Positions 1-5,945 are shown, counted from the first letter of the stretch. The stretch is DNA of 6,329 nucleotides from Rhodoferax sp. (GCA_028711355.1 JAQTSL010000221.1:1-6329); one strand, 5' to 3'. The notes: generated by a model not told the origin, from the letters alone. Numbers and translations: made by a program.

Positions 1-36
1 AGAGTTGCGCACCCAGATTGCTCAGACAAACCGCTT

Positions 37-360
37 TCACTGGGCGACGCAGTAGCCGATGCAGCCAAAGAAGCGTGCCAGGTAATGCGGTCCACCGGCT
101 TGAGGGCCGGTGCCCGAGAGGCCTTCACCGCCAAAGGGCGGCAGGCCAACCACGGCACCGATCTGGTTGCGGTTGATGCAGACGTTGCCGACGTGGGCGG
201 CGCGCGCCAGCGCTTGTGCTCGGCTGTCGATGCGGGTCTGGATGCCCAGGGTCAGGCCGTAGCCGAGGGCGTTGATCTGCTCGATGACGGCCAGCGGGTC
301 ACCTTTCCAGCGCACGATCTGCAGCACCGGGCCAAAGATTTCGGCTTTCAGGTCGGCAAT
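37..360 (-). pseudogene. putA: C-terminal remnant of PutA (P5C dehydrogenase domain)
   Basis: This frame encodes about 105 residues matching the end of the aldehyde-dehydrogenase (delta-1-pyrroline-5-carboxylate dehydrogenase) part of bifunctional PutA, which oxidises proline to glutamate. Visible landmarks are EIFGPVLQIVRW, INALGYGLTLG, GNVCINRNQIGAVVG and PPFGGEGLSGTGP followed by AGGPHYLARF, all typical of the last part of the PutA ALDH fold. The proline dehydrogenase domain, the NAD-binding core and the catalytic Cys/Glu region are absent, so the piece cannot be active. Homology starts abruptly near position 350-360 with no plausible start codon or ribosome binding site. At the other end the usual PutA tail after the ARF segment is not seen; the frame ends in an unrelated-looking short tail and a TGA at 37-39. 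It is the leftmost of several truncated genes around the exporter operon. The family call is firm; the exact break points are approximate. Confidence 0.85.
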
Positions 361-569
361 TGCACCATAGTCACTTTCATGATGACTCCCCAATCCATCC
401 CCCGGTGAAGTGCATGACGGGCCAGCGCTGGGCGGGCCGTTGCCGAGCTGCGCAAACGGCTGGCTGACAACCCGCTGCAGGCTCCCTCACCGACCAGCAC
501 TACCACGTGCCCTTGCTGGTCAGCCCGTGGCGCTATTTGACGTACCGGTGGTCTTGGGGCGCACGAGGC
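361..569. other. Unassigned stretch between putA remnant and repeat copy 1
   Basis: I find no intact gene in this GC-rich stretch. On the + strand, a frame starting near 421 reads AVAELRKRLADNPLQ up to about 480. A second frame, from 486, reads LTDQHYHVPLLVSPWRYL to about 540. The two would join with a one- or two-base indel, so this may be a frameshifted fragment of one gene. I do not recognise the protein. The stretch starts where PutA homology stops and ends at the 42-nt direct repeat, so it is probably another piece of debris in the mosaic. Confidence 0.35.
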
Positions 570-611
570 TGGGCAGGAAAGCCTAAAAAAGGAGCGCAGT
601 TGGAGCACGCC
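570..611. repeat. 42-nt direct repeat, copy 1
   Basis: This segment matches 5904-5945 at 40 of 42 positions, in the same orientation. It begins TGGGCAGGAAAGCCT, has an A-run, and ends TGGAGCACGCC. The only differences are A versus C at 585 and T versus C at 600. Similarity stops sharply on both sides. The right edge abuts the broken downstream end of the minus-strand glycosyltransferase remnant. It shows no clear hairpin, and I do not recognise it as a known IS end, attC site or REP element. Confidence 0.9.
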
Positions 612-867
612 ACTGATCAGGCCTGTTGTAGTTGCCTGCGGTGATGGATAGCAGCGGCGGTTTGGTGTTGCGCATCTGGTCCAGCTCTGACACCAAGGGC
701 AGCCAGTGGCCGCTTTCAGCGGTCTTGCGTGCAATGTGGGTGTAGACCAGCTCATCGCCATTGGTCTGCACATATTGTCCGCCGAGCCCCAGCAGGTAGA
801 CACCGATGGCAAGCAACAGCAAAAGCCACCAAGGCCAGGTTGTTGGGCCGGGAGTGCGGGGCAACAC
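583..867 (-). pseudogene. N-terminal remnant of PMT/ArnT-like glycosyltransferase
   Basis: The frame starts at a GTG (865-867) and encodes the first 75 or so residues of a polytopic GT-C glycosyltransferase of the PMT/ArnT type. These enzymes move sugars from polyprenyl phosphate carriers onto lipid A or proteins on the periplasmic face of the inner membrane. Residues 13-30 form the first membrane segment. They are followed by an NGDE motif (Asp38/Glu39), where the family carries its acidic residues in the first periplasmic loop, then ARKTAESGHWLPL and MRNTKPPLL, a signature of bacterial members. Family proteins usually have roughly 500 or more residues and a dozen membrane helices; here homology fades after KPPLL. 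The frame then enters the 42-nt repeat, which supplies the stop at 583-585, giving a 94-residue chimeric frame. It is non-functional as a transferase. The GTG start lacks a strong ribosome binding site. An operator-like inverted repeat with a minus-strand -10 lies upstream at 920-959. Confidence 0.75.
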
Positions 868-919
868 TGTCAGGTTTCTGCGCTTTGAACTTGGAGGAAA
901 CCGGTCTGGACAGGGTCAT

Positions 920-959
920 CCATTGGCTGAGTGCCGCATTTTATAGGTGCAGCCAATGG
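920..959 (-). promoter_or_regulatory. Perfect 10-bp inverted repeat around a minus-strand -10
   Basis: CCATTGGCTG (920-929) and CAGCCAATGG (950-959) are perfect reverse complements separated by 20 nt. Read on the minus strand, the spacer carries TATAAA at 945-940, a good sigma-70 -10 match. No convincing -35 hexamer is found 16-18 nt upstream. A transcript starting near 933 would have a leader of about 66 nt before the GTG at 867. The layout, two arms flanking a -10, fits a dimeric repressor or activator operator; an RNA hairpin is an alternative. The inverted repeat is certain, its role is inferred. Confidence 0.45.
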
Positions 960-1070
960 GCACGAATCGAATGTAATGCCTGTGCCAAGCTGATCGTATC
1001 TGATGCCAATGCCCGTTGAATCACAGTGGACAACTTTTCCATCATTCAAACAAGAAAATGGGCTGTAACG

Positions 1071-1103
1071 GTTATTAAACAAGCCTAAGAAGCTATAAAT
1101 AAC
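1071..1103 (+). promoter_or_regulatory. Candidate promoter of the exporter operon
   Basis: TATAAA at 1094-1099, within TATAAATAA, is the best -10-like element upstream of the operon. The hexamer at the -35 distance (GTTATT at 1071-1076) is a poor match to TTGACA, so activation by a regulator would be expected if this is real. GTTATT (1071-1076) and AATAAC (1098-1103) form a 6-bp inverted repeat spanning the presumed -35 to -10. A start near 1106 would leave a leader of about 150 nt. This is the best candidate rather than a firm call. Confidence 0.22.
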
Positions 1104-1242
1104 GTAGTATTCATGACAGCCATGCCGCAAGTTTTGAAATAAAGCAGAAGTGGCATTGCACCGTGGCGGCTAGCAGTTTTTGGGGCGTGTTATTGATGCC
1201 CATCGTCCTACAGACTCCTAGAATGAAGCCATTGCTTGGCAG

Positions 1243-1247
1243 AAGGA
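1243..1247 (+). promoter_or_regulatory. Ribosome binding site fixing the adaptor start
   Basis: AAGGA at 1243-1247 sits 6 nt before the ATG at 1254. This is good Shine-Dalgarno spacing and argues for the ATG rather than the in-frame TTG at 1236, which would contain the site inside the gene and lacks its own. Confidence 0.7.
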
Positions 1248-1253
1248 ATCCGT

Positions 1254-2411
1254 ATGTCCCCTCCCCTGATCCGTCGCAGTTTGCTGGCGCTGACCCTGCT
1301 TGGCCTGCTGGGCGCAACCCTCTGGTGGGTCAAGCAGCCCAAGCCGCTGGCCGTGGTGCTGACCACCATTGACCAGGGCCGGGTCGAATCCAGCATTGCC
1401 AACACCCGCGCTGGCACGGTCGAGGCCTGCCAGCGCACCAAACTCTCAGCCAGCATCGGTGGGCGCATTGAGGTGCTGGCCGTCAAAGAGGGGGACCAGG
1501 TCAAAAAAGGCCAGTTGTTGATGAAGCTCTGGAACGACGACCAGCAAGCCCAAAGTGCGCTGGCCCAAACCCAGGTGGAGACCGCCCGCCAGCGCGTCAC
1601 CGAAGCTTGCACCATAGCCACCAACGCCGAGCACGAGGCGACGCGACAAGAAGCGCTGTTCAAACAAGGTTTTGTCTCAAGCTCGCGTGACGAACAGGCC
1701 CGCGCTGAGGCCCAGGCCCGGCGAGCGGGCTGCCATGCCGCCCAGGCCGACGTGACGCAAACCCTGGCCCGCCTGAACGCCACCCGCGTCGAGCAACATC
1801 GCACCGTGTTGTACGCCCCCTTTGCCGGTACGGTGGCCAAAATTGTGGGTGAAGTCGGCGAATACGCCACCCCGTCGCCACCCGGTGTACCGACCCCGCC
1901 GGCGATTGACCTGATTGACGACACTTGCCTGTACGTGCGGGCCCCGATGGACGAGGTCGATGCCCCCAAAATGGCTGCCGGGCAAACCGTGCGCATCAGC
2001 TTTGACGCACTGCCCAAACAAACTTTCCCCGGCAAAGTCAAGCGCGTGGCCCCCTATGTGTCGGCGGTGGAAAAGCAAGCCCGCACGGTCGACATTGAAG
2101 CCACACTCAACCCCGACCCCGCCCTGCCGCATCTGCTGGTGGGCTACAGCGCCGATGTCGAGGTGGTGCTGGCGGTGCGCGACCAGGTGGTGCGCGTGCC
2201 GACCTCGGCCCTGCAAGAAGGCGCTCTGGTGCTGCTGGCCGGGGCCAATGGCCTGCTGCAACAGCGCCAGCTCAAAACCGGCCTAGCCAACTGGGAATTC
2301 ACCGAGGTGCTGGAAGGCCTGGTGGTGGGTGACCGGGTGGTGACTTCGCTGGATCGCGAAGGTGTCAAAGCCGGCATCAGCTTTGTGGCTGATGACAAAA
2401 CCCCAAAATGA
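1254..2411 (+). CDS. Periplasmic adaptor (HlyD/MacA-like) of ABC exporter
   Basis: This encodes a 385-residue membrane fusion protein, the periplasmic adaptor that links an inner-membrane pump to an outer-membrane channel. A basic start (IRR) and one hydrophobic segment at residues 9-26 suggest an uncleaved inner-membrane anchor; there is no lipobox cysteine. Residues about 60-92 form the first half of the lipoyl (barrel-sandwich) domain, with GGRIEVLAVKEGDQVKKGQ. About 95-180 is an Ala/Gln/Glu-rich alpha-helical hairpin. APFAGTVAKIVGEVGE from residue 188 closes the lipoyl domain. The beta-barrel follows (LYVRAPMDEVDAPKMAAGQ, about 225-265), then a membrane-proximal domain to the C-terminus. 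Length and order are normal for the MacA branch. It is the first gene of the operon, and its TGA overlaps the ATG of the ATPase gene, implying translational coupling. An RND-pump adaptor would look similar, but the neighbours identify an ABC system. The family is clear; the substrate is unknown. Confidence 0.9.
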   Translation: MSPPLIRRSLLALTLLGLLGATLWWVKQPKPLAVVLTTIDQGRVESSIANTRAGTVEACQRTKLSASIGGRIEVLAVKEGDQVKKGQLLMKLWNDDQQAQSALAQTQVETARQRVTEACTIATNAEHEATRQEALFKQGFVSSSRDEQARAEAQARRAGCHAAQADVTQTLARLNATRVEQHRTVLYAPFAGTVAKIVGEVGEYATPSPPGVPTPPAIDLIDDTCLYVRAPMDEVDAPKMAAGQTVRISFDALPKQTFPGKVKRVAPYVSAVEKQARTVDIEATLNPDPALPHLLVGYSADVEVVLAVRDQVVRVPTSALQEGALVLLAGANGLLQQRQLKTGLANWEFTEVLEGLVVGDRVVTSLDREGVKAGISFVADDKTPK

Positions 2412-3139
2412 GCACCGCACAAATCGAGCTGAGCGGCATTGAGCGGGTGTTTCACCTGGGCGACTCCGAGGTGCATGCGCTGCGCGACCTGAACCTGAGC
2501 ATCAGCGCCGGTGAGTACGTGGCGGTGATGGGGCCATCAGGTTCGGGCAAATCCACCCTGCTGAACCTGCTGGGCTTGCTGGATCGGCCCAACACCGGGG
2601 TCTACCAGTTGGAGGGGCGTGATGTGACCACGCTCTCGCCCGACGAACAAGCCCAGGTGCGCAGCCAGCGCATCGGCTTTGTGTTTCAGAGCTTTCACCT
2701 GGTGCCGCGCCTGAGCGCAGCCGAGAACATTGCCCTGCCGATGGTGCTGGCCGGTCTGGCCCCGGCGCAGCGGGCGGAGCGAGTTCAGCAAGCTCTGAAA
2801 GACTACGGCCTGGAGCAGCGGGCCCAGCACCGGCCCGATGAGCTCTCGGGCGGACAGCGCCAGCGCGTGGCAATTGCCCGCGCCACCATCATGCAGCCAG
2901 CCATGATTCTGGCCGACGAACCCACCGGCAACCTGGACCGTGCCACCGGCGAAGAAGTGATTCACCTGCTGGAAGGCCTGAACGCCCAGGGCGTGACCCT
3001 GATCATGGTGACCCATGACAACGCCCTGGGGGCCCGCGCCCAGCGCCAATTGATGATGCAAGACGGCGCACTCCAGCACGACCTGCGCCACACGGCCCCG
3101 CTCGCAGTGGCAACCACCCCATGCGCAGCATCGACCTGA
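2408..3139 (+). CDS. ABC transporter ATPase, LolD/MacB type
   Basis: This 243-residue nucleotide-binding protein hydrolyses ATP at the cytoplasmic face to drive the two permeases encoded next. All motifs are intact: Walker A GPSGSGKST (residues 42-50), Q-loop Gln94, signature LSGGQ (146-150), Walker B MILADEP (166-172, with catalytic Glu171), D-loop NLD (175-177) and switch His203. The stretch LLGLLDRPNTG after Walker A, together with VFQSFHLVP and IALPMVLAG, is characteristic of the LolD/MacB/FtsE group, which act on FtsX-like permeases by moving periplasmic parts rather than pulling substrate through the membrane. It starts in an ATGA overlap with the adaptor gene. Its last 19 nt overlap the first permease gene in another frame, so its slightly extended, low-complexity C-terminal tail (from about 226) partly encodes the next start. 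Unlike classical MacB, the ATPase is not fused to the permease. It is active as far as the motifs show. Confidence 0.95.
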   Translation: MSTAQIELSGIERVFHLGDSEVHALRDLNLSISAGEYVAVMGPSGSGKSTLLNLLGLLDRPNTGVYQLEGRDVTTLSPDEQAQVRSQRIGFVFQSFHLVPRLSAAENIALPMVLAGLAPAQRAERVQQALKDYGLEQRAQHRPDELSGGQRQRVAIARATIMQPAMILADEPTGNLDRATGEEVIHLLEGLNAQGVTLIMVTHDNALGARAQRQLMMQDGALQHDLRHTAPLAVATTPCAAST

Positions 3140-4329
3140 TTCACTTTGCCCGGCAAGCCGCCACCGGCAACCCGCTGCGGGCCACGCTGCTGGTGCTGGC
3201 CATGGCGATTGGCGTGGCCGCCGTGGTGGTGCTGACCGCCCTGGGCGACGGCGCACGGCGTTATGTGATGAACGAGTTTTCCAGCCTGGGCAGCAACCTG
3301 GTGATTGTGCTGCCCGGGCGCTCACAAACCGGCGGCTTCAACCCCGGCAACGCCATCACCAACACCCCACGTGACCTCAGCATTGACGATGCCCAAGCCC
3401 TGCTGCGTGCCAGCGCCGTGCGCCGCGTGGCCCCGCTGACGGTCGGCACCTCAGAGATCAGTGCCGGCGGCAAACTGCGCGAGGTGATGGTGGCAGGAAC
3501 GGTGGCCGAGTACATGCAGGTGCGCCAGATGGCCATGGCGCAAGGGCGCTTTCTGAGCGCCGGGGACTGGCAGCGCGGGGCCAGCGAAGCGGTGATTGGA
3601 GCCAAGGTGCGCGACGAGATGTTTGGCAGCGCCCCTTCACTCGGCCAACTGGTGCGACTGGGTGACCGGCGTGTGCGCATCGTCGGGGTGCTGGCCCCCA
3701 GCGGCCAGGGCTTGAGCCTGAACACCGACGAGCTGGTGTTTGTGCCGGTGTCGCTGGCGCAAGCCATGTTCAACAGCCACACCCTGTTTCGCATTCTGGT
3801 GGAGGCCCATGGCCGTGAGTCGATTGAAGCCGCCAAAGCCCAAGTGACCCACATCATCCAACTGCGCCACGAGGGTGAGCAAGACGTGACCGTGATCACG
3901 CAAGACGCGGTGCTGGCCACCTTTGACCGCCTGCTCGGGGCCTTGACGCTGGGCGTGGCGGGCATTGCCGCCATCAGCCTGGCAGTGGCCGGCATTCTGG
4001 TGATGAACGTGATGCTGGTGTCGGTCAGCCAGCGCACCTCAGAGATTGGCCTGCTCAAGGCGCTGGGGGCAACGGGTAGCGGCATCCGGCTGATTTTTCT
4101 GACCGAAGCCAGCATGCTGTCACTGACCGGTGCGGTGGTGGGCTATGGCCTGGGGCTGCTGGCGGCGGCCTTGATCCGCCTGCTGTACCCGACGTTTCCG
4201 GCCTACCCGCCCGACTGGGCAGTACTGGCCGGGCTGGCCACCGCGCTGGGCACCGGGGTTTTGTTTGGTGTGTTACCGGCCCGCCGCGCGGCACAACTTG
4301 ACCCGGTGCAGGCGCTCTCAAAACGCTGA
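3121..4329 (+). CDS. MacB/FtsX-family permease, first subunit
   Basis: This 402-residue inner-membrane permease has the type VII ABC (MacB/LolCE/FtsX) layout. There is one membrane segment near residues 20-42, a large periplasmic MacB-PCD-type domain (about 45-270) beginning NEFSSLGSNLVIVLPGR, and three C-terminal segments at about 276-300, 324-357 and 366-390. A conserved coupling stretch (SQRTSEIGLLKALGA, about 303-317) lies between the second and third segments and should contact the ATPase. The terminal PARRAAQLDPVQAL motif (from 386) is a family hallmark. The start at 3121 lies inside the ATPase gene and has no clear Shine-Dalgarno, so it probably relies on coupling. It resembles the next gene in layout and motifs, indicating an old duplication. 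The pair most likely forms a heterodimer as LolC/LolE do; two separate homodimers sharing one ATPase are less likely. It lacks any fused ATPase domain. Confidence 0.92.
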   Translation: MRSIDLIHFARQAATGNPLRATLLVLAMAIGVAAVVVLTALGDGARRYVMNEFSSLGSNLVIVLPGRSQTGGFNPGNAITNTPRDLSIDDAQALLRASAVRRVAPLTVGTSEISAGGKLREVMVAGTVAEYMQVRQMAMAQGRFLSAGDWQRGASEAVIGAKVRDEMFGSAPSLGQLVRLGDRRVRIVGVLAPSGQGLSLNTDELVFVPVSLAQAMFNSHTLFRILVEAHGRESIEAAKAQVTHIIQLRHEGEQDVTVITQDAVLATFDRLLGALTLGVAGIAAISLAVAGILVMNVMLVSVSQRTSEIGLLKALGATGSGIRLIFLTEASMLSLTGAVVGYGLGLLAAALIRLLYPTFPAYPPDWAVLAGLATALGTGVLFGVLPARRAAQLDPVQALSKR

Positions 4330-4355
4330 GCCAAGCGCTGACCCGTTGAACCCTC

Positions 4356-5558
4356 ATGCGCCTGCCTGATGCCCTGCACCTCGCCCTGAGCGCTGTCACC
4401 GCACAGCGCCTGCGCAGTTTTCTGACCCTGCTGGGCATTGCGGTGGGCATTGCGTCGGTGATTCTGCTGACCTCCATTGGCGAGGGCATTCACCGCTTTG
4501 TGCTGGCCGAGTTCACCCAGTTTGGCACCAACATTGCCAGCATTTCACCCGGTAAGGTCAAGACCTCTGGCCCCGCGCCCACTGGCATCCCTACATCTGT
4601 GCGGCCCTTGAGTCTGGATGATGCCCGTGCCCTGGCGAACTTGCCGCATGTCACCGGCATGACCGCCATGGTGTGGGGCAACACCGAAGTGGCCGCCAAT
4701 GGCCGCCTGCGCCGCACCACCATCAACGGGGTCAGCGCCGACATGGCCAAGGTCTACAACATCAAGGTCAAAACCGGGCAGTTTTTACCGCCCGAATCGC
4801 TGGAAAATGCACGCGCACTGGTGGTGCTGGGCTCCAAACTCAAGAGCGAGCTATTTGGTAACACCAACCCGCTGGGGGCGCGCATCCGGGTCGGCAACCA
4901 GCAGTTTCGCGTGATTGGGGTGATGGAGGCCAAGGGACAGTTTTTGGGTGTCGATCTGGACGATGCAGCCTACATTCCCACCGCCCGGGCACTGGACTTG
5001 TACAACCGCGACGGCATGATGAAGATCGACCTGGCGTATCAAGAAGGCATCCCCGCCGCACGCATTGTGGCCGCCGTCAAAAGCACACTGGTGGCCCGCC
5101 ACGGGCGCGAAGATTTCACCATCACCACCCAGGAAGACATGCTGCGCACGCTGTCCAAAATTCTGGACATTTTGACCATGGCGGTGGGCGCACTGGGCAG
5201 CATCTCCCTGTTGGTGGGCGGTGTCGGCATTGTGACCATCATGACCATTGCGGTCAGTGAGCGCACCGGCGAAATCGGTCTGCTGGTGGCCCTGGGCGCA
5301 CCACGCAACACCATTCTGGGCCTGTTCCTGGGCGAAGCCGTCACCTTGTCAGCCCTGGGTGGCCTGATGGGGCTGGCCCTCGGCATCGGGCTAGCCCAGG
5401 TGATTCACCTGGCCGTGCCGGCCCTGCCGGTGCACACCCCGCTGCTGTTTGTGCTGCTGGCCGAAGGGCTGGCGGTGCTGATCGGCCTGCTGGCCGGGGT
5501 GTTGCCCGCCCGCCGTGCCGCCCGCCTCAACCCGGTGGACGCGCTGCGCACCGAGTAA
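4356..5558 (+). CDS. MacB/FtsX-family permease, second subunit
   Basis: This 400-residue paralogue of the preceding permease shares its layout. The first membrane segment is at residues 21-42 (FLTLLGIAVGIASVILL), followed by a periplasmic domain (about 45-268) starting LAEFTQFGTNIASISPGK, and C-terminal segments at about 272-297, 320-350 and 360-388. The coupling sequence SERTGEIGLLVALGA is present, as is the terminal PARRAARLNPVDAL. It follows the first permease after 26 nt with no strong Shine-Dalgarno and is the last gene before the terminator at 5609-5638, so all four genes probably share one mRNA. The periplasmic domains of the two permeases differ far more than the membrane parts, as expected if each makes different contacts with adaptor or substrate. 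Related adaptor-ATPase-permease operons export peptides, macrolides, siderophores or lipids; nothing here points to one of these. No outer-membrane TolC-like gene follows. Confidence 0.92.
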   Translation: MRLPDALHLALSAVTAQRLRSFLTLLGIAVGIASVILLTSIGEGIHRFVLAEFTQFGTNIASISPGKVKTSGPAPTGIPTSVRPLSLDDARALANLPHVTGMTAMVWGNTEVAANGRLRRTTINGVSADMAKVYNIKVKTGQFLPPESLENARALVVLGSKLKSELFGNTNPLGARIRVGNQQFRVIGVMEAKGQFLGVDLDDAAYIPTARALDLYNRDGMMKIDLAYQEGIPAARIVAAVKSTLVARHGREDFTITTQEDMLRTLSKILDILTMAVGALGSISLLVGGVGIVTIMTIAVSERTGEIGLLVALGAPRNTILGLFLGEAVTLSALGGLMGLALGIGLAQVIHLAVPALPVHTPLLFVLLAEGLAVLIGLLAGVLPARRAARLNPVDALRTE

Positions 5559-5608
5559 ATGTTGCTCTGGTCGTGCGTGTGTATTTGAGGCATAGAACCA
5601 AATTTTCC

Positions 5609-5638
5609 GCCGGTTTCATTGGGGAAACTCGGCTTTTT
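5609..5638 (+). terminator. Rho-independent terminator of the exporter operon
   Basis: GCCG-GTTTC (5609-5617) pairs with GAAAC-t-CGGC (5624-5633), giving a 9-bp stem with a single bulged T at 5629 and a 6-nt loop. Five T residues follow directly (5634-5638). It begins 51 nt after the last permease stop codon and is correctly oriented to end the four-gene transcript. It also insulates the FG-GAP remnant downstream from operon transcription. Confidence 0.75.
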
Positions 5639-5651
5639 GGGGGAGGAACTT

Positions 5652-5900
5652 CAGTCTAGCACCGGTCGCAGCTACGTGGTGTTCGGCAAGACGGGCATCA
5701 CGGCGGTCAACCTGGCTGACGTGGCATCCGGCACGGTCGGCTTCGTCATTAACGGCCAGCCGGAGGGCAACGAAAGCGGCCGGTCCGTCTCTGCTGCGGG
5801 CGACGTCAACGGCGACGGCCTGGGCGACCTCATCGTGGGGGCGACCTCAGCTAATTCGGGTGCCGGCCGCAGCTATGTCATTTTCGGCGGCACGCAATAG
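5652..5900 (+). pseudogene. Remnant of an FG-GAP (integrin-like beta-propeller) protein
   Basis: About 80 residues cover little more than one FG-GAP repeat. GRSYVVFGKTG is followed by VGFVINGQ, then DVNGDGLGDLIVGA (5802-5843), a calcium-binding DxDGDGxxD-type loop, and then a second GRSYVIFGG. The two GRSYV-FG units lie 201 nt apart, which is one 67-residue repeat period. Full-length members are large, often secreted or surface proteins with many such repeats forming a beta-propeller. Here there is no start codon with a ribosome binding site and no signal peptide. Homology begins abruptly just after the operon terminator, and a TAG at 5898-5900 ends the frame 3 nt before repeat copy 2. It is almost certainly a non-functional piece, cut on the left and perhaps also on the right. 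The family is clear; the parent protein cannot be identified. Confidence 0.75.
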
Positions 5901-5903
5901 AAG

Positions 5904-5945
5904 TGGGCAGGAAAGCCTCAAAAAGGAGCGCAGCTGGAGCACGCC
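5904..5945. repeat. 42-nt direct repeat, copy 2
   Basis: This is the second copy of the segment at 570-611, identical at 40 of 42 positions and in the same orientation. It starts 3 nt after the stop of the FG-GAP remnant, and its right edge abuts the broken downstream end of the minus-strand serine hydrolase remnant. Together the copies bracket about 5.3 kb containing the exporter operon. No third copy is visible in the window. Confidence 0.9.

Larger units (their letters stand above)
868..1253. other. AT-richer intergenic region, probable control region
   Basis: No gene is supported here; the short open frames lack ribosome binding sites and recognisable residues. Base composition is clearly more AT-rich than in the operon, especially from about 960 to 1215. 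The region lies between the start of the minus-strand glycosyltransferase remnant and the plus-strand exporter operon, so it should hold the operon promoter and, formerly, a divergent one. Two inverted repeats stand out: a perfect 10+10 bp one at 920-959 and a weaker 6+6 bp one at 1071-1103. No tRNA or riboswitch is recognised. Confidence 0.6.

Noticed and set aside
85..408. Plus-strand open frame
   Set aside because: It is the antisense shadow of the putA remnant, with no recognisable protein features or ribosome binding site.
570..611. Integron attC site
   Set aside because: The repeat lacks the paired RYYYAAC/GTTRRRY core sites and the imperfect palindrome needed for a folded attC. The isolated GTTRRRY matches nearby (e.g. 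842-848, 1015-1021) have no partner.
729..1130. Short open frames on both strands in the intergenic region
   Set aside because: No ribosome binding sites, no recognisable motifs, and they overlap the glycosyltransferase remnant and the AT-rich control region.
1236..1253. Upstream in-frame TTG start for the adaptor gene
   Set aside because: The good Shine-Dalgarno at 1243-1247 points to the ATG at 1254. The extra six residues would precede the basic N-terminus of the membrane anchor, and the TTG has no ribosome binding site of its own.
1163..1372. Possible small gene ahead of the adaptor
   Set aside because: It overlaps the adaptor start in another frame, has shadow-like composition, and its ATG is not preceded by a Shine-Dalgarno.
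1208..2041. Long minus-strand open frame opposite the adaptor gene
   Set aside because: High-GC antisense shadow: Ser/Arg/Ala-rich, no domain, and opposite a clearly recognised gene.
3261..4115. Long minus-strand open frame opposite the first permease
   Set aside because: Antisense shadow of the same kind. The plus strand carries an intact, recognisable permease throughout.
3121..5558. Two permeases as tandem duplicates from a recent event
   Set aside because: Layout and end motifs agree, but the periplasmic domains are strongly diverged and there is no long nucleotide identity, so the duplication is old and normal for two-permease systems.
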